A DNA stretch of 56,173 nt from an uncultured Eubacterium sp. (GCA_945910225.1 CAMDYG010000016.1:1-56173), one strand, 5' to 3'. Shown: positions 27,433 through 35,626, counted from the stretch's first letter. Notes: generated by a model from the sequence alone, not told the origin. A program made the numbers and translations.

Positions 27433-27461
27433 ATCATAGAAAAATTTACAATAAGTGTCAA
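27433..27461 (-). promoter_or_regulatory. Sigma-A promoter of metG-tatD
   Basis: A perfect TTGACA (27456-27461) and TATGAT (27433-27438) on the minus strand are separated by 17 nt. The leader to the ATG is about 70 nt. Confidence 0.7.
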
Positions 27462-27552
27462 GTCTGTATTAAGTATGATACAATATGTGAATAATAAAGT
27501 ATTATTTACTATAATAATTATTAAACAAACCAGTGCTTATTAAGGAGAATAC

Positions 27553-29379
27553 ATGAACAAACATATTATTTATCTTAAAAAATCATTCATCACACATCTG
27601 CTGTGCCTGATGCTTATTCTGTCAATGACAGCAGGACTGACCGGGTGCCAGCTTACACATGCCATATCATCTGTTACCGGCAATTCCCAGACATCTGCTG
27701 CCAAAGAAGACAACCAGGACTTTTCCGAATATATTAATGAGTTGTTTGGTGACATACTGTCCTCGGATACTGTTTCACTCCATGCATATGTTGAACATCC
27801 TTCCGACTTCGGAATTGATGATTATGATGTGACCCTTGGACGTTATGATCTTGACAATCCCGATGACACTGCATCATACACTGATGTTATAACAACCCTG
27901 AAATCATTTGACAGAAGTTCGCTGTCTGCCAGACAGCAGTTAACATACGACCAGGTTCTTAAATATATGGAAAATGAACTTGAATATAGTGACCTTTATA
28001 TGTTTAACACCCAGCTTCAGACAACAACCGGCATCCATGTACAGCTCCCGCTTCTTTTTGCTGAATATACATTTTCCGAAAAGAAAGATGTAGACGAATA
28101 CATTGAGCTTCTTAACGATGTAGATGGATATATGGAAAATCTTGTAAACTTTGAAAAGCTGCGCTCAGAAAATGGTTACTTTATGGAAGACACTCTTGTC
28201 AATGAAATTATTGAAAGCTGCAATTCATTTCTTGAATCCGCTGCATCAGATGATGGTGTTATGATATCAACCTTCAACGAAAGAATCGTTAATGTTCCGG
28301 GGCTTAGCAATGAAGATATTGCATCATATAAGACCAGCAATACAAATGCTGTAAATAACCATGTAATTCCCGGCTACCAGAAACTTGTATCAGGACTTAC
28401 TGCTCTTAAGGGGACTAATAAATATTCTGGTGGTCTGTGCAATTATCCCGATGGAGACAGGTATTTCCAATATATTCTTTCTTCTACACTTGGATGGAAT
28501 AAGTCTGTAGATGAATTTGATAAGCTTCTTGATGCTTACATCCAGAAAACTATGCTTACAATGCAGAGTCTTGCTTTAAAAGATTCAGGCATCTATGACA
28601 AGTTTGATACATTTTCATTCAACATGACTGACCCAACAGGTATACTAACTGACCTGAAGAAACGCATAACAGATGATTTCCCTGAAATTGAAGATGTGCC
28701 TTACGATATAAAATATGTTTCCAAAGCTCTTGAGGACTACACCAGTCCTGCTATGTATTTTATACCTCAGCTTGATAACCTTGATGTTAATTCGATATAT
28801 ATTAATTCTTCTGCAACATCCGACGATGAATTATATCCAACACTTGCCCATGAAGGATATCCTGGTCATCTTTACCAGACACAATACTTTGCTGCAAGTA
28901 ATCCCGACTGGATAAGATATATTCTTGCTCCCGGTGGTTATGTGGAAGGCTGGGCTTCATATGTCGAAGTTCTTTCATATAACTATGCGCAGACTGGAAA
29001 TAAAAACCTTAACGCAATGTATGCAGCCAATTATGCAACTATACTTTGTATATATGCCAAAGGAGATATTGGTGTCAACTATAATGGTTGGACAGAGAAT
29101 GACGTATACAAATATATCAGCCAGTATGGATTTGACGACAAATCAATAGCTCATGATATGTATTATGCTTTTGTGTCTGATCCTGGTAATTATTGTAAAT
29201 ATGTCCTTGGCATGCTTGGTTTTGAACAGCTCAAAGTGCGTGCCCAGAATGAACTCGGAGATTCTTTTATATTAAAAGATTTCCACCAGTACGTCCTTGA
29301 TATGGGACCTATTCAGTTTGATATATTATTTGATAATTTAGAAGCCTGGATTGAAAAAGAAAAGAATAAGACAATATAA
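27553..29379 (+). CDS. DUF885-family lipoprotein, probable metallopeptidase
   Basis: This 608-residue secreted lipoprotein has a basic N terminus, a hydrophobic core and the lipobox LTGC with Cys at about 32. The mature protein belongs to the DUF885 family of zinc-peptidase-like proteins. The metal motif HEGYPGH (HExxxGH type) sits near residue 434 in the sequence LAHEGYPGHLYQ, and a downstream EGWASYVE glutamate motif follows at about 465. These are the residues expected for zinc binding and catalysis. It would act outside the membrane, probably on peptides, but the substrate is unknown. AAGGAG precedes the ATG. The gene is single, divergent from metG. Confidence 0.88.
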   Translation: MNKHIIYLKKSFITHLLCLMLILSMTAGLTGCQLTHAISSVTGNSQTSAAKEDNQDFSEYINELFGDILSSDTVSLHAYVEHPSDFGIDDYDVTLGRYDLDNPDDTASYTDVITTLKSFDRSSLSARQQLTYDQVLKYMENELEYSDLYMFNTQLQTTTGIHVQLPLLFAEYTFSEKKDVDEYIELLNDVDGYMENLVNFEKLRSENGYFMEDTLVNEIIESCNSFLESAASDDGVMISTFNERIVNVPGLSNEDIASYKTSNTNAVNNHVIPGYQKLVSGLTALKGTNKYSGGLCNYPDGDRYFQYILSSTLGWNKSVDEFDKLLDAYIQKTMLTMQSLALKDSGIYDKFDTFSFNMTDPTGILTDLKKRITDDFPEIEDVPYDIKYVSKALEDYTSPAMYFIPQLDNLDVNSIYINSSATSDDELYPTLAHEGYPGHLYQTQYFAASNPDWIRYILAPGGYVEGWASYVEVLSYNYAQTGNKNLNAMYAANYATILCIYAKGDIGVNYNGWTENDVYKYISQYGFDDKSIAHDMYYAFVSDPGNYCKYVLGMLGFEQLKVRAQNELGDSFILKDFHQYVLDMGPIQFDILFDNLEAWIEKEKNKTI

Positions 29380-29392
29380 CAGCTTTATAATA

Positions 29393-29438
29393 CAATATGC
29401 CAATATCATGCTGTTAGCAGCACAATATTGGCATATTG
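29393..29438. terminator. Hairpin overlapping the end of the DnaJ-like gene
   Basis: A perfect 14-bp stem (29393-29406 with 29425-29438) surrounds a smaller inner 5-bp stem. The minus-strand stop codon of the DnaJ-like gene is in the loop, and the last codons (Phe-Asn-Met-Pro-Ile and so on) lie in one arm. It separates the convergent DUF885 and DnaJ-like genes. There is no strong T-run, so termination efficiency is uncertain. Confidence 0.6.
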
Positions 29439-30184
29439 AAGCACATATTGGAACATAGACAAAGCGAAACATACGGAGCGCATCCTGTGCAATATGTTGT
29501 TGAAGATGGTCCCTGATACTGGGTTCTTCTTCCAGCATACCAGCTTCCTCCACTGGCAACTCTCTGATATAACAGCTTGTACTGCATATTGTCAGGTTCC
29601 AGTTCAACTGCACGTTTTGCATGTTCAATTGCAGTTGCCTCTTCTCCTTTTGCAGAATGGGCAAGTGCACTGTAGTAATACCATCTGGCATCCTTATCAT
29701 CTATGCTGTTAAGCACATTAATAGCTTCATCATAGCTTGCATTATTAATATAATTAGCTGCTGCTCTCAGGCGCATTGTTGTAGGATCATTGCCATCCAT
29801 ATCTGGTGCAGAACTTTCATTTCCTGAGAAATTCCCTGAATATCCTCCAAAACCGAATGGTCCAAATCCCCAGAAGCCTCCAAAATCTCCGTAATCTCCA
29901 CGGGTCTGGTTCTGATAATCTCCATCATATCCATAATGATCTGAACGTCCTGTTCCATACCTCGTCTGACTGTAGGACTGACTGCTGTATCCACCCTCAC
30001 GCTCTCTCATAATCTGGTTATATGCCTGCTGAACAGTTTTAAACATCTCTTCTGCCTGCTCTTTGTGTGGATTATTAATATTAGCATCAGGATGATACTT
30101 TCTGCTAAGAGTTCTGTATGCTTTTTTTACTTCTTCATCAGAAGCATCCGAAGATACCCCTAACACTTTATATGGGTCTGTCAT
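29414..30184 (-). CDS. DnaJ-domain protein with Cys-rich C terminus
   Basis: This 256-residue J-domain protein starts with [10 protein letters not shown]; the intact HPD motif (KYHPDAN, about residue 32) should stimulate an Hsp70 ATPase. The Gly/Tyr/Ser/Gln-rich segment (about 65-135) resembles the G/F linker of type A/B DnaJ. Next come TPR-like helices (about 150-215). There is no classical zinc finger or C-terminal substrate domain; instead the last 27 residues hold seven cysteines, including a CTGC pair. The start at 30184 follows GGAGG by 6 nt; longer forms lack a ribosome binding site. It is 16 nt downstream of a DUF5685 gene, a pairing seen in Clostridia, and the two presumably work together. 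Confidence 0.85.
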   Translation of the reverse strand: MTDPYKVLGVSSDASDEEVKKAYRTLSRKYHPDANINNPHKEQAEEMFKTVQQAYNQIMREREGGYSSQSYSQTRYGTGRSDHYGYDGDYQNQTRGDYGDFGGFWGFGPFGFGGYSGNFSGNESSAPDMDGNDPTTMRLRAAANYINNASYDEAINVLNSIDDKDARWYYYSALAHSAKGEEATAIEHAKRAVELEPDNMQYKLLYQRVASGGSWYAGRRTQYQGPSSTTYCTGCAPYVSLCLCSNMCFNMPILCC

Positions 30185-30200
30185 TATGGTCCTCCAACTG

Positions 30201-31037
30201 TTATTTTTCCACAGCTTTATTTCTCTTTGCCCTGGCGGCATCAAACTTTGTCCACACGCCGGAATATATTATATTTCTAAGTATGTCTGCATTATCTATA
30301 ATTGGCAGTCTCTCAAACTGTCTTGCACATAATGCCATATATGACTTTAATACATTCTCACAGAAGTCGTCAAAATCCTTCTGATTCCTATGAAACTTAA
30401 GAACATTATAATTGCCCTTTTTCTCATCTTTCTCAAGATCATCATATGCATCAAGAAGATATATGAAACGTCCAAGATTATCTCCTAAACACCTTAGTTC
30501 ATCTGCCCATTCATCCTCTTTCATAACCATGATCTGTGAAAGAATCTCACCAAATATAGCTGAAGGCTTATCTATATTGGTTTCATTATTTTTTTCCAGT
30601 TCTGAAAGCTGAATTATCTTTTTCTTAATAAAAGCAGCTTTCGGCTTATATTTAACTTCCAGCTTCTTAACCTTGCCTTTAAGCACCTTCGCAAATGTTC
30701 CTTTGGCAATGTTATGCTCATCATTCCAGTCATCCAGGCACTTGTAATACGCCATTAAAATATTCATATCAGCAACATAATCAGTAACTGCATTACGCCT
30801 TACCGGATGTTTCCTACCCGGATGCGCAATGCAGCGTTCTTCTGAATACTCGGTCTCTGGCTCATATAGCCCACTAAGAAGCATCACTAAAAATGTCATA
30901 TCATAGCTTATGGAAATCTGACCTTTAAAACCATACTCTGCTTTCAATGCATCACACAGTCCACAATAGTACGAACGATATATATCAAATTCTTTGAACT
31001 TAAGTTCCGGCTGATTAATAACTATATATCCGTACAT
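30201..31037 (-). CDS. DUF5685-family protein
   Basis: This 278-residue protein starts [14 protein letters not shown] and carries the DUF5685 hallmark [10 protein letters not shown] (C-x-x-C near residue 30), with a further conserved Cys and basic region [14 protein letters not shown] near 70. The remainder is helical, with DDW and [11 protein letters not shown] acidic motifs reminiscent of all-helical metal enzymes. The cysteines could bind a metal. The function is unknown. The ATG at 31037 follows GGAGG by 9 nt. It is the first gene of a two-gene operon with the DnaJ-like protein. Confidence 0.82.
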   Translation of the reverse strand: MYGYIVINQPELKFKEFDIYRSYYCGLCDALKAEYGFKGQISISYDMTFLVMLLSGLYEPETEYSEERCIAHPGRKHPVRRNAVTDYVADMNILMAYYKCLDDWNDEHNIAKGTFAKVLKGKVKKLEVKYKPKAAFIKKKIIQLSELEKNNETNIDKPSAIFGEILSQIMVMKEDEWADELRCLGDNLGRFIYLLDAYDDLEKDEKKGNYNVLKFHRNQKDFDDFCENVLKSYMALCARQFERLPIIDNADILRNIIYSGVWTKFDAARAKRNKAVEK

Positions 31038-31128
31038 ATATTCAAACCTCCATTTTCGCTTATAATATAACATAGAAAATATTCAGTCAATCAGCCTTTC
31101 AAAGATTAATAAATCTTTAATATTATTT

Positions 31129-31338
31129 TTAGATATTATTCTTGTCGTCAAAATCCGTTCCCCAGATAAGAAAACTCGTGTAATCATCCAATGAGTTGAC
31201 TGGACGCATTACATCACTCTCGTCTAAGTTACTTGCAAATTCATCTTCCCCATCATCATAACCATTTCTGCCGGCATTATTATCCTGCTGGTTCTTATAC
31301 TCGTCTCTTTCATGGCCATAGTCAAATGTTGGAAACAT
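31129..31338 (-). CDS. Small acidic protein, unknown function
   Basis: This 69-residue, strongly acidic, probably disordered protein contains Asn/Asp/Glu-rich runs and a Trp-containing tail (FLIWGTDFDD). The ATG at 31338 follows GGAGG by 8 nt; the in-frame GTG at 31347 overlaps that signal and is less likely. It is divergent from the sigma-28-controlled gene at 31429. No domain is recognised, and a link to flagella is only positional. Confidence 0.55.
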   Translation of the reverse strand: MFPTFDYGHERDEYKNQQDNNAGRNGYDDGEDEFASNLDESDVMRPVNSLDDYTSFLIWGTDFDDKNNI

Positions 31339-31367
31339 ATCAGCCACCTCCTTTCAGATATATTATG

Positions 31368-31395
31368 TTAAGTTTCAGATACTTTTATCCGATAA
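31368..31395 (+). promoter_or_regulatory. Sigma-28 (FliA/SigD) promoter
   Basis: TTAAGTTT (31368-31375) and TCCGATAA (31388-31395) closely match the flagellar sigma-28 consensus (TAAAGTTT and GCCGATAA), with a 12-nt spacer, one longer than usual. It lies 33 nt before the GTG of the flagellar-like gene. Confidence 0.72.
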
Positions 31396-31428
31396 ACAAT
31401 ATAAGTAGATATTAAAGGAGGGATATTC

Positions 31429-32124
31429 GTGCGTGTTACATCTCAAATGTTAGCTGCTAACCAGCTTCGTGCGGGAATTGACCCATCATCATCCAGAACA
31501 TTACTGGATTATATTAAGAATGATGACAACGACAGTCTTACAAGTCTCCTGACCAACAAGACAGACGCTTCTACATCATCTTTAACTAAAAAGCTGCAGA
31601 AAAACGCATATGAAGCTATTAAAGAAGATGCCGATTCTCTTTCTAAGAATTCTGGCAAGTTTACAGACACTAGTTCAAAACTTTTTGAAAGTGCAGAAAA
31701 GACTGGCGATTACTCTGGTGTTTATTCAGATATAAAATCTGTGGTTAACTCCTACAACAAGCTTTATAACACTCTTGGAAAAACATCAAGTTCAGTAAAT
31801 ACAATATGTCAGGATATGTTAAGAGAAGCTGCCAAGGAGAATTCCGAGGCGCTGGCATCGGTTGGTATCACTCTTAAAGAAGATGGTACTCTTAATCTTG
31901 ATGAAAAAAAGCTTGCCGCCGCAGATACAGAAACATTGAAAAAAGTTTTTGGTACTTCTTCAGAATTTGCTAAAAGACTTGGCATTATCGGAACTAATGT
32001 TTCTTCTCTTGCTAAAGCCAATATCAATTATGTTACCAATTCATATACTTCATCAGGTGTTGCTTCCAATTCTTCAGATGATCTGTATTCATTGATGACA
32101 AGCAAATTTAATTCTATAGGTTAG
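31429..32124 (+). CDS. Probable flagellar-filament-associated protein (FliD/FlgL-like)
   Basis: This 231-residue protein begins MRVTSQMLAANQLRAG, similar to the N terminus of FlgL/flagellin-type axial proteins. Its C-terminal half (SVGITLKEDGTLNLDEKKLAAA with the following TLKKVFG) resembles the FliD C-terminal segment. Composition is Ser/Thr/Asn/Lys-rich with one Cys (TICQD), and there is no signal peptide, as expected for substrates of the flagellar exporter. The GTG start follows AAAGGAGG by 6 nt and a sigma-28 promoter precedes it. I infer a late, filament-stage role such as an accessory filament or cap protein; the exact homologue is not certain. Its stop overlaps the end of a small minus-strand peptide gene by 3-4 nt. 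Confidence 0.75.
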   Translation: MRVTSQMLAANQLRAGIDPSSSRTLLDYIKNDDNDSLTSLLTNKTDASTSSLTKKLQKNAYEAIKEDADSLSKNSGKFTDTSSKLFESAEKTGDYSGVYSDIKSVVNSYNKLYNTLGKTSSSVNTICQDMLREAAKENSEALASVGITLKEDGTLNLDEKKLAAADTETLKKVFGTSSEFAKRLGIIGTNVSSLAKANINYVTNSYTSSGVASNSSDDLYSLMTSKFNSIG

Positions 32125-32204
32125 ATTATATGTTTTCTCTTGAAATCGAATCCTTTAAATATAATCATTCCTATACCAAATATTACTATTATTAATTCTG
32201 TCAT
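32121..32204 (-). CDS. 27-residue membrane peptide with hairpin-sequestered RBS
   Basis: A 28-codon reading frame encodes a peptide of one hydrophobic segment (about residues 4-16, rich in Ile/Val/Gly) followed by a basic tail (Lys/Arg-rich, ending His-Ile-Ile). The ATG follows a perfect GGAGG by 7 nt, the same spacing as the alcohol dehydrogenase start. That GGAGG is in one arm of the hairpin at 32208-32255. The layout recalls small type I toxins or membrane-modulating peptides, but no homologue is recognised. It lies downstream of the ribbon-helix-helix gene and overlaps the flagellar-like gene's stop convergently. A chance reading frame behind a terminator remains possible. Confidence 0.45.
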   Translation of the reverse strand: MTELIIVIFGIGMIIFKGFDFKRKHII

Positions 32205-32207
32205 AAT

Positions 32208-32255
32208 AAAACCTCCATATATTAAAGCTTTACTGCTTTAGTATATGGAGGTTTT
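32208..32255. terminator. 21-bp hairpin between convergent genes, includes GGAGG
   Basis: Arms at 32208-32228 and 32235-32255 pair over 21 positions with one G-T wobble in plus-strand RNA, with a 6-nt loop and A4/T4 ends. It can terminate the plus-strand flagellar-like gene and the minus-strand SPFH operon. In the minus-strand reading its 3' arm carries the ribosome binding site of the 27-residue peptide. Confidence 0.78.
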
Positions 32256-32296
32256 GTAAATTCAGTCACCACGCATCTGTATATATCATGTAAATA

Positions 32297-32500
32297 TTAT
32301 TTAATATCTAATTCCGGCGGTACATCAAGTTCATGCGGAACAGGCGCACCATTTTTCTTTCTCTGTCGTACACACTCTGTCAGCAGGTATTCTATCTGTC
32401 CATTAACAGATCTAAAATCATCCTCTGCCCACGCTGCAATGGCATCATAGAGTTTACCTGATAAACGGAGTGGAACCTGTTTCTTTCCTGTATCTGCCAT
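32297..32500 (-). CDS. Arc-family ribbon-helix-helix DNA-binding protein
   Basis: This 67-residue protein has the ribbon-helix-helix layout: a beta strand KQVPLRLS at about 7-14, helix A at 16-30 and helix B at 33-48. It ends in a Pro-rich tail. Its start overlaps the SPFH gene stop (TAATG), so the two are coupled; this pairing of SPFH and Arc-like proteins is common in Clostridia. The upstream SPFH promoter carries GATATC boxes spaced 11 bp, suitable for a ribbon-helix-helix repressor, so autoregulation is likely but inferred. Confidence 0.85.
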   Translation of the reverse strand: MADTGKKQVPLRLSGKLYDAIAAWAEDDFRSVNGQIEYLLTECVRQRKKNGAPVPHELDVPPELDIK

Positions 32501-33549
32501 TAGTAAAGACTTCCTGAATTAACTATTGGCTGGGCATCTTTATTTCCGCAAAGCACAACCAGCAGATTAGACACCATTGCTGCTTTTCTCTCTTCATCAA
32601 GATCCACAACCTGCTTTTCTGACAATCTGTCAAGTGCCATCTCTACCATTCCTACTGCGCCATCAACAATCATTTTTCTGGCATCAATAATTGCAGATGC
32701 CTGCTGACGCTGCAGCATTACTGCGGCTATCTCTGGTGCATATGCAAGATATGTTATTCTTGCTTCTATTATCTCAAGTCCCGCATCTGTTACTTTGCTC
32801 TGGATTTCTTTTCTTATTCTTTCAGCAACAACTTCACTTGATCCACGCAGACTTCCTTCATCTGCTATTCCATCTCCAGTTGTGTCTACATTTTCTGCGA
32901 CATCATATGGATACATACGCACTATGTTGCGCAAAGCACTATCACACTGAAGAGAAAGGTATTCCTTATAGTTATCAACATTAAATACTGCCTTGGCAGT
33001 ATCTGTTACTTTCCACATAACTGCAATTCCAATCTCGACCGGATTACCAAGGCAATCATTTATCTTCTGTCTGCTGTTATTAAGTGTCATTATCTTAAGT
33101 GATACTTTCTTATTAACTGTCTGGCTTGACGCATTAGCAGCTCCTGCCATTGCTATACCAGCTACACTTGCAATATCAAGTTTCTTTCCCTCTCCTGCTA
33201 CATCCCCGCTCTGGTTAAGACGTGTTGTTGCTGCGGGATTGACCGCTGTGCAAAATGGATTGACATAATAAAATCCTGCTTCTTTAATAGTTCCAACATA
33301 TTTTCCGAAAAGTGTTAATACCAGCGCCTCCTGTGGCTTTAACACTTTAAGTCCAAGGAAGAACACCCATCCTGTCACTGCATATACACTTCCAATTACT
33401 ATGAGTGCTATCCATGGTGCAGAAGCTCCTTTCGATTCTGTCATCACAGCACCAACAACACCAGCTGCTACTGCGGCTGCATAAAGTACAATGAATAACA
33501 TAAGCATAGCCATACCATTCTTATTCTTCTTCAAAACTTTTTCTTCCAT
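32500..33549 (-). CDS. SPFH/Band 7 domain membrane protein
   Basis: This 349-residue protein has two N-terminal membrane segments (about 13-37 and 45-68), followed by the SPFH (stomatin/prohibitin/flotillin) domain starting [19 protein letters not shown], then helical regions. Such proteins oligomerise on the inner membrane and organise membrane microdomains or protease complexes. An [32 protein letters not shown]-type C-terminal helix is characteristic of this SPFH subgroup. GAGG precedes the ATG. It is the first gene of a two-gene operon with the ribbon-helix-helix protein. Confidence 0.9.
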   Translation of the reverse strand: MEEKVLKKNKNGMAMLMLFIVLYAAAVAAGVVGAVMTESKGASAPWIALIVIGSVYAVTGWVFFLGLKVLKPQEALVLTLFGKYVGTIKEAGFYYVNPFCTAVNPAATTRLNQSGDVAGEGKKLDIASVAGIAMAGAANASSQTVNKKVSLKIMTLNNSRQKINDCLGNPVEIGIAVMWKVTDTAKAVFNVDNYKEYLSLQCDSALRNIVRMYPYDVAENVDTTGDGIADEGSLRGSSEVVAERIRKEIQSKVTDAGLEIIEARITYLAYAPEIAAVMLQRQQASAIIDARKMIVDGAVGMVEMALDRLSEKQVVDLDEERKAAMVSNLLVVLCGNKDAQPIVNSGSLY

Positions 33550-33605
33550 ATAAAACCTCTTTTCTGGACACCCTGACTATTAATCAGCTCCTTGTTGATA
33601 TTTTT

Positions 33606-33646
33606 ATGATATCATTTTGATATCGTATTGTCAATATAATATCAAT
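33606..33646 (-). promoter_or_regulatory. Promoter of SPFH operon with GATATC operator boxes
   Basis: Minus-strand TTGACA (33629-33634) and TATCAT (33606-33611) have a 17-nt spacer. GATATC boxes at 33608-33613 and 33619-33624 are 11 bp apart and a related AATATC lies at 33638-33643, covering the -10, the spacer and the region upstream of -35. The pattern suits cooperative binding by a small dimeric repressor. Confidence 0.62.
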
Positions 33647-33697
33647 CGTAATTTTCATGCATTTTCATGCATATTCATTTTTTATCCTCATATGTCA

Positions 33698-33756
33698 AAA
33701 AGGGATATACATTATACCTGAACATTCTGATTCAAAATATAATGTATATCCCTTTT
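33698..33756 (-). terminator. Terminator downstream of tRNA-Lys
   Basis: A perfect 18-bp stem (33698-33715 with 33739-33756) and a 23-nt loop end in a T5 run on the minus strand. It separates the tRNA gene from the SPFH promoter. The stretch 33757-33813 before the tRNA shows nothing else. Confidence 0.75.
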
Positions 33757-33813
33757 CATATAAAAAATAAAAGCCTTACAACCTAGGATTCCCTAAATCA
33801 TAAGACCTTCCAG

Positions 33814-33886
33814 TGCACCGCCAGGGGTTCGAACCCTGGACACCCTGATTAAGAGTCAGGTGCTCTACCAACTGAGCTAGCGGTGC
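33814..33886 (-). tRNA. tRNA-Lys (anticodon CTT)
   Basis: This 73-nt cloverleaf has a seven-pair acceptor stem GCACCGC/GCGGTGC, D-loop AGCTCAGTTGGTAGAGC, anticodon stem CCTGA/TCAGG with loop CTCTTAA (anticodon CTT) and the T-arm GGTTCGAAC. The discriminator is A, and CCA is not encoded. Confidence 0.95.
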
Positions 33887-33932
33887 GAAGTATTTTGTTC
33901 TGTGCTTTCGTGTTGTCTCAAGCACAAGTGAT

Positions 33933-33961
33933 ATTCTATATCATGATTTGATAAAATGCAA
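33933..33961 (-). promoter_or_regulatory. Possible promoter of tRNA-Lys
   Basis: Minus-strand TTGCAT (33956-33961) and TAGAAT (33933-33938) are separated by 17 nt, about 47 nt before the tRNA 5' end. The remaining bases up to 34150 are AT-rich, and I see no gene in them. Confidence 0.4.
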
Positions 33962-34150
33962 GCATTTTTTTGTTTTTATTTTAATACAATCTTATTTTTT
34001 ACATTTTTCTTCTTTTTTCTTGATATTTCTTGATTTTACCACCCTTTTTATATTGATATGCGCTTTCAAAATCATTATAATTTTATTGAAAATACGATTT
34101 TATAATAGAATCTTCATTTTTAATATACATTTTAAGAAACGAGGAACGAC

Positions 34151-35449
34151 ATGAAGTTAAAAAAATTTGAACCTGCAGCCAAACATGTTGATAACATTCC
34201 TATAGAAGCGGTTAATCTTGATTCAGAAGATACTCTTCCTCCTAAACCTGATAAACCTATTGCCCGAAATATTTTCCAGCCTAACAGTAAGTACTTTACA
34301 ATAGTTGTCTATGCGCTGTTTTTTGTTCTGGGTTCTATACTTATATATAAATTCATTGGTAACTGGAATTCTACAGTTAAAGCTTTCAAGAATATTTTTA
34401 GTATTCTGTCGCCATTTCTTATTGGTGCTATGATTGCTCTTATATTGTATCCTTTTATTAAAACATTATACAATAAGTTCTTCTTAAAAGTATGCCATAT
34501 TAAATCGCGCAAGCTCGCAAAAGTCCTTTCTATACTTGCTGCTTATATTATAGCTGTCGGCGCATTAAGCATACTTGCTGGCTTTATTGTTCCACAGATA
34601 TATAAAAGTATCGGTGAAATCGCTAATCAGGCGCCTGTATGGTATGAAAATATACGCGACTGGATTACTGAATTTGAAAGCAGACATTCTGGCTCTGCCA
34701 TTAATTACGATTTTATTAATAAGAAAATTGAGGATTCTCTGCCTAAGCTCTTTGATTATTTTACGGCTACGCTTGGAAACATTGTCCCTTATATTCTTAA
34801 TACATCAATGGCTATTGTTTCCGGTATTTTCAACTTTGTAATTGCAATAATTGTATCTGTATATATGATTTCAGATAACAAGAACATCTTTTTCCATTTT
34901 AAAAGATTTCTTTATGCAGTCCTTCCTAAAAAGACTGCAGACAACACCCGCATTATCTGTAAGAATTGTGCAAGCATATTTATTAATTACATTATAGGCA
35001 AATCATTTGACTCACTTATCGTTATGGTTGTCTGCCTCATTGTTATGTTTATACTTAAACTTCCATATGCCGTGCTTATCAGCGTTATAGTCGGAGTAAC
35101 GAACATGATTCCTTACTTCGGTCCTTATATCGGTGGGGTTATCGGAGGCGTTATAATTGTTATTGTAAGTCCTATAAAGCTTATTGTTTTCGTAATAATG
35201 ATCATATGCATCCAGCAGGTTGACGGCCTTTTAATTGGTCCCCGTATAATTGGCGGAACCACAGGTCTCAAGCCGGTATGGGTTGTATTCTCAATAACTG
35301 CAGGCGGAGCGTTATTTGGTGTTCTTGGAATGTTTCTTGGCGTTCCTGTATTTGCGGTACTCAGCTATCTGCTCAACATAACTGTCCAGCATTTTCTGGA
35401 TAAAAGAAAAGTCACCGTGCAGCCTTACGACTCGCCTGATGACTTGTAG
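34151..35449 (+). CDS. AI-2E family transporter (TqsA/PerM-like)
   Basis: This 432-residue polytopic membrane protein has about eight predicted helices: two after a soluble 50-residue N terminus, a middle pair around 120-150, then a cluster from about 215 to 425. The family signature region reads GVTNMIPYFGPYIGGVIGG near residue 316 and GLLIGPRIIGGTTGLKPVWVV near 357. Family members include an autoinducer-2 exporter, Na+/H+ antiporters and small-molecule exporters, so the substrate is uncertain. GAGG precedes the ATG. It is a single gene, convergent with a small basic protein gene. Confidence 0.9.
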   Translation: MKLKKFEPAAKHVDNIPIEAVNLDSEDTLPPKPDKPIARNIFQPNSKYFTIVVYALFFVLGSILIYKFIGNWNSTVKAFKNIFSILSPFLIGAMIALILYPFIKTLYNKFFLKVCHIKSRKLAKVLSILAAYIIAVGALSILAGFIVPQIYKSIGEIANQAPVWYENIRDWITEFESRHSGSAINYDFINKKIEDSLPKLFDYFTATLGNIVPYILNTSMAIVSGIFNFVIAIIVSVYMISDNKNIFFHFKRFLYAVLPKKTADNTRIICKNCASIFINYIIGKSFDSLIVMVVCLIVMFILKLPYAVLISVIVGVTNMIPYFGPYIGGVIGGVIIVIVSPIKLIVFVIMIICIQQVDGLLIGPRIIGGTTGLKPVWVVFSITAGGALFGVLGMFLGVPVFAVLSYLLNITVQHFLDKRKVTVQPYDSPDDL

Positions 35450-35450
35450 A

Positions 35451-35579
35451 TTACTTTTTGGCATTAAGAATTCTCACGACATCGTCGAGGGAATTCTTAA
35501 ACCTTACTATTCTGAAATTCGCACCTTTGTGCACATACATAATCTCTGATACCTTTCTGACAAATGCTTTATTTCTCAC
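35451..35579 (-). CDS. Small basic protein (42 residues), unknown
   Basis: A GTG start 7 nt after GGAG opens a 43-codon frame in the gap between trmB and the AI-2E family transporter. The product is basic, begins Met-Arg-Asn-Lys-Ala-Phe and ends Ile-Leu-Asn-Ala-Lys-Lys, with balanced hydrophobic and charged residues like a folded small domain. It starts 47 nt after trmB and could be co-transcribed. Its C-terminal codons lie in the hairpin at 35464-35500, which may instead be a terminator for the transporter gene. No family is recognised. Confidence 0.45.
   Translation of the reverse strand: MRNKAFVRKVSEIMYVHKGANFRIVRFKNSLDDVVRILNAKK
35464..35500. terminator. Hairpin at the end of the AI-2E family transporter gene
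   Basis: TTAAGAATTC at 35464-35473 and GAATTCTTAA at 35491-35500 form a perfect 10-bp stem with a small inner CGAC/GTCG stem. It is 15 nt after the transporter stop. There is no long T-run, and the sequence also encodes the C terminus of the small basic protein on the other strand. Confidence 0.5.
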
Positions 35580-35626
35580 ATTACATCTCCAATACCTTAT
35601 ATATATTAATATATGCACACTTTTAA

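Noticed and set aside
27355-27552. Possible T-box leader of metG
   Set aside because: I looked for the T-box core and a specifier stem; the leader is only about 70 nt and contains neither.
33948-34154. 68-codon hydrophobic frame upstream of the AI-2E family transporter
   Set aside because: Runs of Phe, Ile and Leu come from T-rich intergenic DNA, and it ends at the transporter's start; no ribosome binding site.
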